DNA of 64,000 nucleotides. Source: Terfezia claveryi (taxonomy: Eukaryota; Ascomycota; Pezizomycetes; Pezizales; Pezizaceae). The notes under the pieces were generated by a model. It was not told the DNA's origin and did not search any database. It worked only from the letters and a program-made list of their open reading frames with translations. Where the stretch lies: assembly GCA_015179025.1 (NCBI GenBank), contig WHUX01000088.1, positions 62,001 to 126,000 on the forward strand, read 5' to 3'. The number at the start of each line of letters is the position of its first letter. Positions within the stretch are counted from its first letter, which is position 1. This document shows positions 33,839 to 43,667 of this stretch, in pieces. The translations under genes were made by a program, and so were the position numbers.

Positions 33839-34735
33839 TTTTTTTTTGCATTTGTCCCACCAAAAGCCTATTTCCTCACATTCTCTAATTACCGAGCAAC
33901 TGCAAAGAGACGGAAAGAAAGAAGTTCATAGCCACCTTACTGAGACTGGATTTGTCCGGAAAAATACCACCAAGCTGGTGGTCTTGTAATTTCTCCTATG
34001 CCCTCCCAAACTCCCATAATATCCTAGTCTGGTTGGCACAAGCCCCTCGGTAGAGGTTGATATCCCATATTCCCATCTTCCTCACGCCCTGTATAGTGTT
34101 TGCCATAGGTCGATAGAAGCAGACTAGGTCGATAGCAGGGTATTTTGTGCACCAGTAGGGTATTTCGTTATAGCAGGGGTGATTTAGGTGAAAAGTACGT
34201 ATTTTGGTGAAGGGACTCAAGGGTATTCCGGAACAGCAAGGATGCTTTTGGCTTGTTAGATGTTTCTGAAGTCGTCAAACTTGGGGAGGCGACGTTGATT
34301 TGGAACCGTATGTTTCATATCACCTAGTCATATTCATGTTGCACATCATTCCTATATCACGCCAACCTAACGTTGGAATGGACCGCAATTGACCGGGCGG
34401 AATCGACCGGGCTACTATGGGATCGACCGGAATCGGCCGGGCCATCATACTCTAAACTACTCGTTTCCCATTCAATAGGGCGTATCATTAAGGAGCTCAT
34501 ATTCATATTAATTGGCTGGAAATCTGCTGCCGGAGCCTTCAATATGCATTATAGTTGTATGTTTTAGTTCCGGTATCTACTCCACAGCGTCCTTGAATTT
34601 AATTTTTAGTACTTACCTTTCAAATGTCAAGCGAAGATTTGGATATTTCTAAAAAAGCTCTGGCAGGTCATAAGGCTTAGCACGCAGAGCTGCAAATTTC
34701 TGTCGCTTCTCCACTTCCCTTTATTCACAACATGA
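33839..34735. other. No gene; one short-element end and a GACCGG-rich patch
   Basis: TAGTCTGGTTGGCACAAGCC continued by CCTCGG lies at 34025-34050 and equals the left 26 bp of the element at 39268. ATATCC flanks it (34019-34024 and about 34060). 34380-34442 repeats ATCGACCGG-like units. Confidence 0.6.
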
Positions 34736-35196
34736 TGTGACAACTACGAATTCCCTAAATACCCCGAAGCCCCCTATGAGCGAGCTCAAGTCTCTGGTCT
34801 CCCACTAAGGTGGGACATCATGTGGCAAAAATTGCAAGGCTTATCGGTGTGTCGAAGCCAATGGCTCATATAACTTCGATGATACGATTGAATTTCAAAT
34901 AGAGAGTTGGCATGCCGCTTTCGGGGTGCGTATCCTTCCTAGCTGTTTTTAATATGGTACGCGGCTCTTTATTAAAAATTGACCAGTGAACTGAAACGGC
35001 GCATTCAGTTGAGATGAGTTTGAGTTAGTAGGAGATCTTAGTCATGTTTTCTAAATATGTATCCAAGAATTGGGTATATAAGGCAGGAAAGAAACCTGTA
35101 TATTTGGGAAGATAAACAGAGGAGAGCAGTTAATTATAGCACGAAACCTCTCACCTCAATCGCTTGATCCCAACAACCAAATCCCCGAACTTACAC
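34736..35196 (+). repeat. Candidate solo LTR or lost promoter
   Basis: It begins TGTGACAACTACGAATTCCC, a start style common in fungal Ty3/gypsy LTRs, and may end at TTACACA. A TATATAAGG box lies at about 35071. No target duplication and no second copy in the window, so the call is weak. Confidence 0.35.
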
Positions 35197-36184
35197 ATTC
35201 TTTTGCCTTTTGTGCTAACTCCCAGACTATATGCATAACCGCATGAGGAGGACGTAGGGTTGCATGTAATGATCGTATTTATATGATTAGTGCAGTAGAT
35301 ATGTTGTTCTGAATGGCCCGAATTCCGCAGCGGCCCAGAACATATACATATATAAGGCTAGAGGTGATAACTAGTATTATTTTGAATTCAGATGCAAACA
35401 CACTCACATGCAGGAGCATATACATACAACGAGTGGGGGAAAGTCTTTGCACATCTTTTGAAAATCGCTGCATGTCTCACCTACACATAGCTGGGGCCTG
35501 GACTGGAGCTGGACGGGTTGGAGTTGCAGGATGAGGACTGAGAGACTGAGGTTGAGTAGCCGTATTCAGCTTAGCAGGGTTGCATTGAAAACTCGAGCTC
35601 AGAAAGGAGCCAACCAGGTATTGATTTGTTGTTTTTTCTCGTTTGTCACATGTACTCTATTTGCGTTGGGCATGTACTTAGCATAACAAGGAAGTTCCAG
35701 GCCTTTAATTTTAGCCTTAAAAGACTGGCATTTTCGTGTAATATAAGCAATTTATATCGAATATATTCCGATTTATAAGACTAGGGAAAAAGTCTGCAAT
35801 AGCAAATGTTTCCGCCTACCTGTAACCACCTGGGTAACTGCTCCCGGGGTGTTTATATTCACCACCGCATCCATTGTTCGCTAAAACGCCGTTATGTGTC
35901 AGGCTGTATGGAGTATATTGAATTTAGTACGCCGTGATAGTTTGATTCCCAACTCCGTTCTGATCCACCAAACGTTACCTAACCCAAGAACAGCATCAGG
36001 ACTCTGGAGAACTCCACGACAGTTGACAGGGTTACAATAGCCTGGTTCACAAACTGACTGGGGTTTGCATTCTGCCTGATACTGTTTTGCAGGTCTCTGT
36101 CACTGCATTTTTTCGTGATGTACCATACCGCATGTGCGCTAGTCGCCTTGGATTGCCCGGTCCGCTCAGAACTTACAGCAACGC
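35197..36184. other. No gene; repeat-D end near 35310
   Basis: GGCCCGAATTCCGC and GGCCCAGAACATATAC at about 35320-35346 match repeat D at 30.0 and 47.5 kb. The remainder has no motif. Confidence 0.5.
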
Positions 36185-36240
36185 TAGTCTGGTTGGTGGC
36201 ACTAAACCAGACTGCACAGTTGGTTGTAGTCTGGTTGCAA
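36185..36240. repeat. Cluster of short-element ends upstream of the integrase-like gene
   Basis: TAGTCTGGTTGGTGGCACTA AACCAGACTG (36185-36214) is a 30-bp copy with one imperfect end. TAGTCTGGTTGCAA follows at 36227-36240. They lie about 190 bp before the ATG at 36423. Confidence 0.7.
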
Positions 36241-36422
36241 GTTGGTTGCTCCTTGCTTAACGAGGTGGCAATTAGTCTCGGGCTTTTTTTGATCTAACAA
36301 AATTCTTACTTAAGACCCGCAGTTACGGTACCACTATATTCATGAAAAATACAAGTACGAAGTATCAATATCCATCGCATAGCTATAGCTATACCGTGAT
36401 AGTAAGCTATAAGATATATACA

Positions 36423-37512
36423 ATGCGCCGCCCACGCCCCGCAAACCCATCCGAACCCTGCGACCCCCTCGTACGCCTGGAATTCCACGCCTGGCTAGCA
36501 AACAATCAGGAGCATAGTAACCGCTTCCGCATCAGCCCCAACCGTCTACAAATGCTTCACCACTTCGTCCTCAACCCAGATCAGCCATCGCATTCCGTGA
36601 CAGAGCGTAAGATGAAACATGTGGCAAAGGTACACCCCTCATACAACCCATACAATCCCGTCACAGGTCGGGCTGGAATGGCTGATTTATCCATAGAGTT
36701 ATCGTCTTGACGGCAATGGGAAACTCCTAAGGCTCCCGGAGCCCCCCCGGCACCCAACAGAAAGAGAAGTTGTTTTAGAAGAAGATATATTTCAGATCAT
36801 CTGGAGTTTACATTGTGAGTTGGGGCATGCAGGGAAGAATAGGATGTTCCCAATTATTGGGGATCGCTATTATGGCATTACGAGGGAGGAGGTATGTACA
36901 TATATAAGAACTCTGAAGGAGTCCCAGTGGAAGGTTAACAGATATTTGCGGAGGTTATAGGTCATGTGGGTGCTACGAAGGTGCCATATCTGTGCACGGA
37001 GTGGGGTGAAATCTGTGACATGCGGATGTTCCGTGCAGCATACGTGCCATACCAAAGAATCTCTTTCAGGGCAGCGAGACGATGACGAGGCGTTACGGGA
37101 AGGGGTTACAAATTCCTCTAGAGATGACTTTAATTATACAACAAGAAGCTTGTCGACAGAACTTATTGATGCCTCTGGAAACTCGGATCAAAGTACGAAG
37201 CAAGCAAATAAGGTGATCAAGTCGGTAGGGCCAGCAGTAGGTGAAAGTTATGAATCTCCAACACTGCCATCCGATTCTATTTCCGACTGGGAAACTCGAT
37301 CCCAGACTGGGAAATCGACAGTGGAGCCGAAGGAGGGAATGGAGTCTCATAGGGGAAGTGCTGCGCGGAAACGACCCGCCTCCCCACCTGAAATGGTCCA
37401 CTACACCTGTGACGTTTGCGGGAAGGAATACCCAACAAGGCCGAAACTTACCTGGCACCGGAAGATCCATGGGATGACTGGAGAAGCGGTGGAGTGGAGT
37501 GCATGGAGATGA
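36423..37512 (+). CDS. Integrase H2C2-type zinc-binding domain joined to a C2H2 finger
   Basis: Exons 36423-36629, 36697-36891 and 36961-37512 give 317 residues; introns are 67 and 69 nt, both phase 0. Residues about 94-145 carry the HHCC pattern of retroviral/gypsy-type integrases: His108 and His113 (LHCELGH), a spacer with RYYGITREEV, then Cys142 and Cys145 (CHIC). The resemblance is closest to KRBA2/Ginger-like integrases (YGITREEV). No DDE catalytic core follows. Residues 146-275 are acidic and Ser-rich. Residues 284-304 form a classical C2H2 finger (CDVCGKEYPTRPKLTWHRKIH pattern, C-x2-C-x12-H-x3-H). It is intact and spliced, so a domesticated DNA- or protein-binding role is likely. The function is not known. 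Confidence 0.78.
36630..36696 (+). other. Intron 1 of the integrase-like gene
   Basis: GTACAC donor, GGCTGATTTAT branch region and CCATAG acceptor. The join gives HVAK-SYRLDGNGK. Confidence 0.6.
36892..36960 (+). other. Intron 2 of the integrase-like gene
   Basis: GTATGT donor, GGTTAACAG branch-like site and TTATAG acceptor. The join brings the CHIC pair into frame with the HxxxxH pair. Confidence 0.75.
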
Positions 37513-38552
37513 TAGCGGCGGCTTCGCAACTCAAAGTTTATCGACGCTATGGAGCTTTGTGTTGTGAAAAATCTGTAGATTTCATGTCTAACTTTTAGAG
37601 GGGCCTTAGTTGCTATAGCTGTACTTTTCGAAAGTCAATAAATACCAGAGTGGAAAATGGAAAAATGGCAAGGAAATTTTCATCATCAGGCAGTTAGGGC
37701 TTCCCACAAGATCTCCTTACGTAGTTAGAATGAGCTCCTTCCATCCATTATCATTCACCTTCATCCCGTAACCTTGAAAAGTTAGTGTGAGTATATCCGT
37801 TCTCACTAGTCACAATCAGGAGTTATTCCCTAGATACCCCAATCAGAATGATCATGATGGTCATGGATTAAGGAGCGAACTGAACATAATCAGTGGAAGC
37901 AGAGCCTCGTTAAGACTGAAATTCATAAACTAGCTTGCTTCAACTCCCAATTAATAGTAGTATACTACTATCATCATTATTTTGCAACAAGACAAGGCTC
38001 GAATTCCCCAGGAAATCTGATATTTCCTATCCTCAAGTCGAAGAGACCAATGTATTGTGATAGGGCTTACAACTGATTCAATATATTAGGTGAAGCAACT
38101 AGAAATAGATTGTAAGTGTTGGTAGTAATATTAAAACCACCGCCCAGGATAATGAAAGAAGATCACTGCCTTATATGAACCCATATACTCAAACTTAATA
38201 AAGAGGAGAAGAGAACTTTATTGTCCTTCACTGGCTATACTGTAATGGATGATCAAAAAAGGTTGCTCTATATATGCAGCTAGGTTGAAATTACTTATAT
38301 TTATGACCTGGGCACTTGTGGAATTGCAGGACCGTTCCGGAATAGCATATATGTTCACTCCGGACATAAATATGAAGGAAGATTGAGAGGACATTGAGTT
38401 TATTTTTTATGAAAAAGATATTTATATCATAAGAAAAGCTCTAATTGCTCAATTCCCTTGTATTCGGTTAGTAAAATTTGATGATGCTCTGCGCAAGTAT
38501 GTTGAGAAGTACACACTAACGCCCTGCATTGGGCGGAATTGGAATCTTTTGC
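37513..38552. other. No gene recognised
   Basis: 3' flank, then AT-rich DNA. A repeat-D-like piece (GGAATTGCAGGACCGTTCCGG) is near 38322. Confidence 0.5.
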
Positions 38553-38634
38553 TTCAGTACAGCATTTTTTTTTTTTTTTTTGAAGTCTATACGTCTGTAG
38601 AGCCTAAGGTTATGAGACGAATTCAGTACAGCAT
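38553..38634 (-). mobile_element. 56-bp LINE-B insertion with 13-bp target-site duplication
   Basis: TTCAGTACAGCAT at 38553-38565 and 38622-38634 flanks an insert of 16 T and 40 bp of LINE-B 3' end (GAAGTCTATACGTCTGTAGA GCCTAAGG). It is an extreme 5' truncation. Confidence 0.93.
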
Positions 38635-39267
38635 CCACAAATTAAAGAAATTTTTGGTATTCAACAACAAGAAGTAATACCCCCTTAAACTCATTGCCAT
38701 TATCACATTGAAGGATTTTGGTGGACCAACCCGCATACGGCAACTTCAGGCCTTGTTGGGATGGGCATAGGAATACATTGCTAAAATTAATCTCAAATAC
38801 GTAGAAATCATTGGGTATTCCTTCTATCTGGATCAGCTCCCATATTTATTAGATCAATTTGAACTCATTCCTAAAGACCGTTCATAACTATTGGTTGCGG
38901 TGGACCATGGCTTTGATTTCGGTGTATTGCGTAGTTATACAAAAGCTGACAGTATTGCAAAGCTCAACAACCCACATATACAAAATATTAATATAAATAC
39001 AATGCATGTAGATTATAATTCATAACTCATTCTCTGAATGTTTTGTTCTTGCCTGCATGTAGTAACATTAATTATGAATATGTGCGATAAAATCAAATAC
39101 ATCATGCTCCAAAGCCACTGGAAAATTATTTCTGCCAATAAAATACAGTGCATTATTGTTGCAGCTCATATTCATTTAATGTCTTCTATTGCAGCTTGGT
39201 TGCTGGCTTCAAGTTACAGTATTTACATTAAATTTTAGAAAATTTCTTCTCAAAGCCTCTTCCGAGG
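38635..39267. other. No gene recognised
   Basis: AT-rich, short frames only. Confidence 0.5.
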
Positions 39268-39326
39268 TAGTCTGGTTGGCACAAGCCCCTCGGAAGTCTC
39301 ACGAGAGGCTTGTGCCAACCAGACTA
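39268..39326. repeat. 59-bp inverted-repeat element, best-preserved short element
   Basis: The left end TAGTCTGGTTGGCACAAGCC and the right end are exact 20-bp inverted repeats around a 19-bp centre (CCTCGGAAGTCTCACGAGA). TA stands at both ends, compatible with a Tc1/mariner-type TA target. No coding capacity. Confidence 0.9.
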
Positions 39327-40119
39327 TTCTCATAGGTCAACGCAGATTTAGGGTACCTTTCAAAATTAGTATGAGCAGCACTACCTACAGTAACACTTCA
39401 GGTGTGCTTGCAGAACCTAGAGGATTGAAACCTGGTCTAGATCAATCCCGCCCCAATTATCTTCCGCAACTGACGGGTTTGGGGGTGTTGCAATGTATTG
39501 CGTGCAGCGATGTTGAAGATTGGCTAGTGCGAAGAAATTAAACTCCCGTAATGGCCTGGGCCATTCCGGTATAGCCTGCGCCCCAGATACACCTGTTTTC
39601 CAAACAACCAATCAAATACTGCTATTACGTAAGAACATGGCACGGAAACCAACTACCTAGCAGGTAAGTAGACTAGCCTCAATCTTCGAATTTGAGGGTG
39701 CTTACTCCGTATGGATTCTTGTATGTTTTGGGGCTACTAGGTATGGGTGGACCGAAAATGCGCTCGGAGGCCTCTTTCCCGATGGGGCTCAGCGGAAGCC
39801 GGGCAATCGCTAGTTTGGTTGGCACGGCAATCCCAATACAGACCGGGGAAACTGATCAAAGGGTTTACCTTGTCTCAACCATTTCTGGGCCGAAGAAGTT
39901 CGAATATTGAGGGTACGAACTACAATATATGATATTTTCTCGGGTTCAAGTAAGCAGAGTCGTACAGCTAGGTAGGTGGCAAAAAGTTTCGTACCCTGCA
40001 TAAGCATGCAATATCATTTTCCCATACAAAATCCCCAAATATGTAGCGTTTGGGCCTCCTTATGCAAGGGGGGGTACGAAACTTTTTGCCACCGAGCTGT
40101 AAGTAATGCACTACTGTTA
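39327..40119. other. No gene; one short-element end and an inverted pair
   Basis: TAGTTTGGTTGGCACG lies at 39811-39826. GGTGGCAAAAAGTTTCGTACC near 39976 recurs inverted near 40072, an inverted repeat of about 20 bp with roughly 80 bp between. A repeat-D-like patch (GGCCTGGGCCATTCCGG) is near 39553. Confidence 0.55.
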
Positions 40120-40860
40120 TTTTCCCTTGAAGTCTATACCCGTGACCAACCTAAGGTAATAGTGTCTCCCTTGTGAAGGTTCAGCCTGCTTGCAGTGCGG
40201 AACAGGAGCGCGCACCCGTTCCCAGCCTTCCGAGTCTAAGAAGGGAACAAAAGAAAAGTAAAGATGTATCCCCGTCTTCCGCCTCCAGCTTCCGACCCAT
40301 TGAGGTGAGCTTCAGGTTGGTAAAGAAGGTCACCACCAGGTCTACCTTCATCTTGTCCCCTTCCTTGATCTTTCGCATCCACTGGGGCCTCTCATCCGCT
40401 CTCTCCACCTTCTTCGGATCCATTATCCGGAGTTACAAGACTGGGCAACGTGGCTCGCTCTCTCCTGTTCCTTTTCACAGAATCTGCATCCTGGAACTAA
40501 GAATACGCCTCCATACTTGTAGTCTTCCATTCCTTTCCCGGTTTTGGATTGGGTATAATTGGCGAAGGCCTTTCTGTTCCATTTGGGTATCCTTATCCCA
40601 TGCCAGTTCCATTCATATTCTTTCCACCTTCCTCTTCCTCGCATAGGCTTAGGCCTAATTGACACCCCCCTCTAGGATGGTGGCTATAATCACAGGGCCT
40701 TTCTGCTCCCGCCTTCCAAGTTTCCAGTGCGTCTTAATCCATCTCATAGTGACTGCGATAGGCCAAGATTTCTTTGCCTTTTCCAAATACACAAGAAAAC
40801 CACTTCAGATCCTCCGTCTCATTTTACCTCTCTTCCCGCGTTCTTTCCTACTGCAGTAGC
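40120..40860 (-). mobile_element. LINE-B C-terminal fragment, decayed
   Basis: The minus strand reads WNWHGIRIPKWNRKAFANYT, SKTGKG and a zinc knuckle (CRFCEKEQERASHVAQSC). DLVVTFFTNLKL matches other LINE-B/C tails. The left border has the LINE-B tail GAAGTCTATACCCG...CCTAAGG. Frameshifts and stops are present. Confidence 0.75.
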
Positions 40861-41427
40861 TGCTTGAGAATCCGATAAGATTAACACATTTTAATGTAGG
40901 ACTTTAGATAGCGCCTCTCTCAAGCAGTCACTTAAGTAGCTTCAACGTATATTGGAACAATAATAACGGGCGTTACATTTCCCTTTGCACTTACAACTTA
41001 ATCTCAAATATACTGGTGTACCTAATGATACTGCTCTGTATAACTTTGTAAGCAGCAATTATATCTCTTGAGTTGGATAATATCAATTGAAATTACAATA
41101 CATTATTTTTTTAAATTTATATACACATCCTGTTTGACTATAATAAAAACTATGAAAAGCAAGTAGCTAGTATACTTAGTATTGGAATACCTACTAGTAT
41201 TATTAGTTACACTTTCTATAAGTATATATTTTAATTTAATCAACTAGCACTTATTCAGGTTGTGTCATTATCTAATTCTTACAACAAATACACTATAGTA
41301 CAATATTATTCATGATATTTGAATTTAATATCTTATAATTAGTATATAATATTTAAAAAAAATTATTTCCTAATTTACCTTATCTTGTATGATTCCTTTT
41401 TTTTAATTTTTTTTTTTATGTCTTACA
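40861..41427. repeat. AT-rich degenerate tract
   Basis: Strong AT bias, like 1-1549 and possibly mutated repeat DNA. No frame. Confidence 0.5.
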
Positions 41428-41985
41428 TTGCAATCGACCCTAGGTCTACATAGAACTTTGACGGAACCTTCATTGGCAGCGGTCGACCCCGCTGTAACAC
41501 GGGAAATGGCAGGGATATCGCCAAACTATATCCGTATACAAATTATATTACCCAAATCCAAACTCCGAAAAGATAATAGAAGTGCGAAAGCCCACATACT
41601 AACCATCATCAGTCCCAAGTAACTTTTTATTTCTACTATCAAATTCGTAGGCCTCGATTGGGAGCCCGTGATCCAAAGTTCAGATAGTTTCCAAGCGCTA
41701 ATCCTTGTTTAAAAACTACAACGGAGCTTTCTCCTTATTGCCCGAACATTGTGCTTGCCAATTTCCCCACCCCTACCTGCCTCCCAGTGTCTATCTCATC
41801 TACTACTGTTGCTACTAGCATAGAGGTAGGTTCAATCTGAGTCACCTGAGTTGCTGTTACAACTGGCAGTACCTTCCCTTTACTTCCACTTCTTCCGTTC
41901 TCCAGTATTAGTCCCCCTGCCTTCTTTTGAGCCTCCTTTTTTCCCCTCCCTCTAACATCTTTCAATCTCCATTGCGGTCCCCACC
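41428..41985. other. No certain gene; possible broken frame on the minus strand
   Basis: The minus strand from about 42000 to 41735 is open and reads WRLKDVRGRGKKEAQKKAGG then a mixed tail. It is cut by the short hAT-like element at 41994. Family unknown; a LINE ORF1 remnant is one option. Confidence 0.3.
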
Positions 41986-42096
41986 CTCTACAATAGGCCT
42001 GGGCACGGGCCGGCTCGTCATTTCCCAAGGAGGCTCGAGCTTTACATATATTTTGGGGCTCGAGCCGGCGCGGCTCATGCCAGGCGTACTCTATAA
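41986..42096. mobile_element. 95-bp hAT-like MITE with 8-bp target-site duplication
   Basis: The element is 41994-42088, from TAGGCCTGGGCACGGGCCGG to GGCTCATGCCAGGCGTA (imperfect inverted ends). It is flanked by CTCTACAA (41986-41993) and CTCTATAA (42089-42096), 7 of 8 identical. Ends and GGCTCGAG subterminal motifs match the 684-bp element at 53 kb. 8-bp duplications are typical of hAT transposases. Confidence 0.8.
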
Positions 42097-43439
42097 TTCA
42101 AGTTCTGTTATCCCTCTTTCCAGTAGACTTCAATTTTTTCGATAAAACCGGAGATCCTCTGGAAATGCTTAAATGAGGCAGTCAAATGATCCTTGTTTTC
42201 ATTGCTCTCACTTCCATCCTCCCCAAGTTAGTATCAATAATAATAATGAATTCTTAATCTAAAGTAAATCGTTCGGCAGTAGAAGCCATCTCCGTCTTAT
42301 TCTTTCCTCCTTCTCTTTGCCATTGCATTCCTGAATCCGCCTCCACTACTGCTTCGTCCTCTGAAGCCAACCAACCCGTCTCACTTCCCTTCTCTACCCA
42401 TGGCCCATAAGTGGGCTCAGAGCGAGTGTCTTCTTTACTGTAGCTACTGGGATGGCAAACCAGAACTTTGCAAGCACAAGCGCTAGCTAGGCAGACAGGA
42501 TCCTCTCGGGTACGTGCGAGTCTCCGGCGAGGGGCGAGGCAGGCGGTGAACCTTGCCTGATACCAAATGCCACTGCAGCCTTGGTATGTAAGTTAGAAGG
42601 ACGCCGGTCTTATTTCCTTACGCATCTCCAAGCGACTCTACAGTAATCTCAGTGCTTCTGACTAGATTCTGAGGGCCTTGGGTATTAGGTTACGCAGTAT
42701 TGCAACTCGCCGTTAACTTCTTATCACCTACTAGTAGTTATGAACTGTTATGCTTGTCTTCCAATCCTGTTGGGGGCCCCACTGCCTCATACGGTCAAAT
42801 GGCTATAGTTGAGTCGAAAGGCAACTGGGACCCGCAAGGACAGGGATTTCCAGTCAGCAGAGACATGTTAATAGGTAGTCAATATCACTACTCCGTGGGA
42901 CCTGAATAGTCAGCGGGAGTGAACAGCCTACCTAGGCAGCTGGAAAGGGTCTAAAAAGCCCCGAGCGGCAGTCATTAGATTGTAGGGATCTAATGGGCTC
43001 GACAGGACGGTTTTAAAGCCGAGGTCGGCATCAGCAACACCTGAGTTCTATACTTCGAGAGTAATTTTGAAGTGAGTGGATGTTTAGCGACGGGGCTTAA
43101 GGTGCAAAGAGCGCATCCATGTTGCATGAGCCCCGAAAGGAGTATACCCGTGTGATCACAAAGACAGCTGGCTGGTAATATATTTAACCACTTTTTCTAC
43201 TCTCATTCCCTTGAAAAATAAATTTCTCGCGGTTTAAAATCCTCCTAAGCGAAGGAGATCATCATGCAAGTGGTATGAGGTAGCGGGTAGCTGAGCGGCC
43301 TCGGAGCTGGAAATCGTAGGAATGAAGGGATCACTGCCGGGAGGAAAGGTTTTGTTACTCTCGGCAGTGATAAAGGCAGGAAGAGAGGCAAAGCCAGAAC
43401 GCATGACTCAAAAAGGGTACTGAAAGAAGTTAAGAGGAG
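42097..43439. other. No gene recognised
   Basis: Mixed composition with short frames on both strands; GC-richer from 42400. No motif. Confidence 0.45.
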
Positions 43440-43654
43440 GTAAGAAGGATATGGCAAAAGGGTGGTGAAGTTAGGACGGGTTAACGTCTATGTAGAGAGA
43501 TAAAAGGGAATGAAAATGCGGATGAGATGGCAAAGAAGGGGACGTAGACGGGCTCGAGGGGGCCCAGGTGACGGATAGATGGCGGCGGAGGCATATGAAT
43601 AATTGAGATTGGGGTTCCCTTGTCTTTTCCTAGGGTCGGGACGCGGGACCATGG
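43440..43654 (+). mobile_element. LINE-C fragment (RNase H end)
   Basis: The plus strand reads GNENADEMAKKGT, the end of a LINE RNase H domain. GATGGCGGCGGAGG...TGAGATTGGGGTTCCC then parallels 61290-61340. No poly-A. Confidence 0.6.
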
Positions 43655-43667
43655 TAGTCTGGTTGGC
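43655..43667. repeat. Short-element end
   Basis: TAGTCTGGTTGGC at the edge of the LINE-C fragment; no partner end seen. Confidence 0.6.

Noticed and set aside
37985..38010. GGCTCGAATTCCCC, like a tRNA T-arm
   Set aside because: No D arm or anticodon stem can be folded around it.
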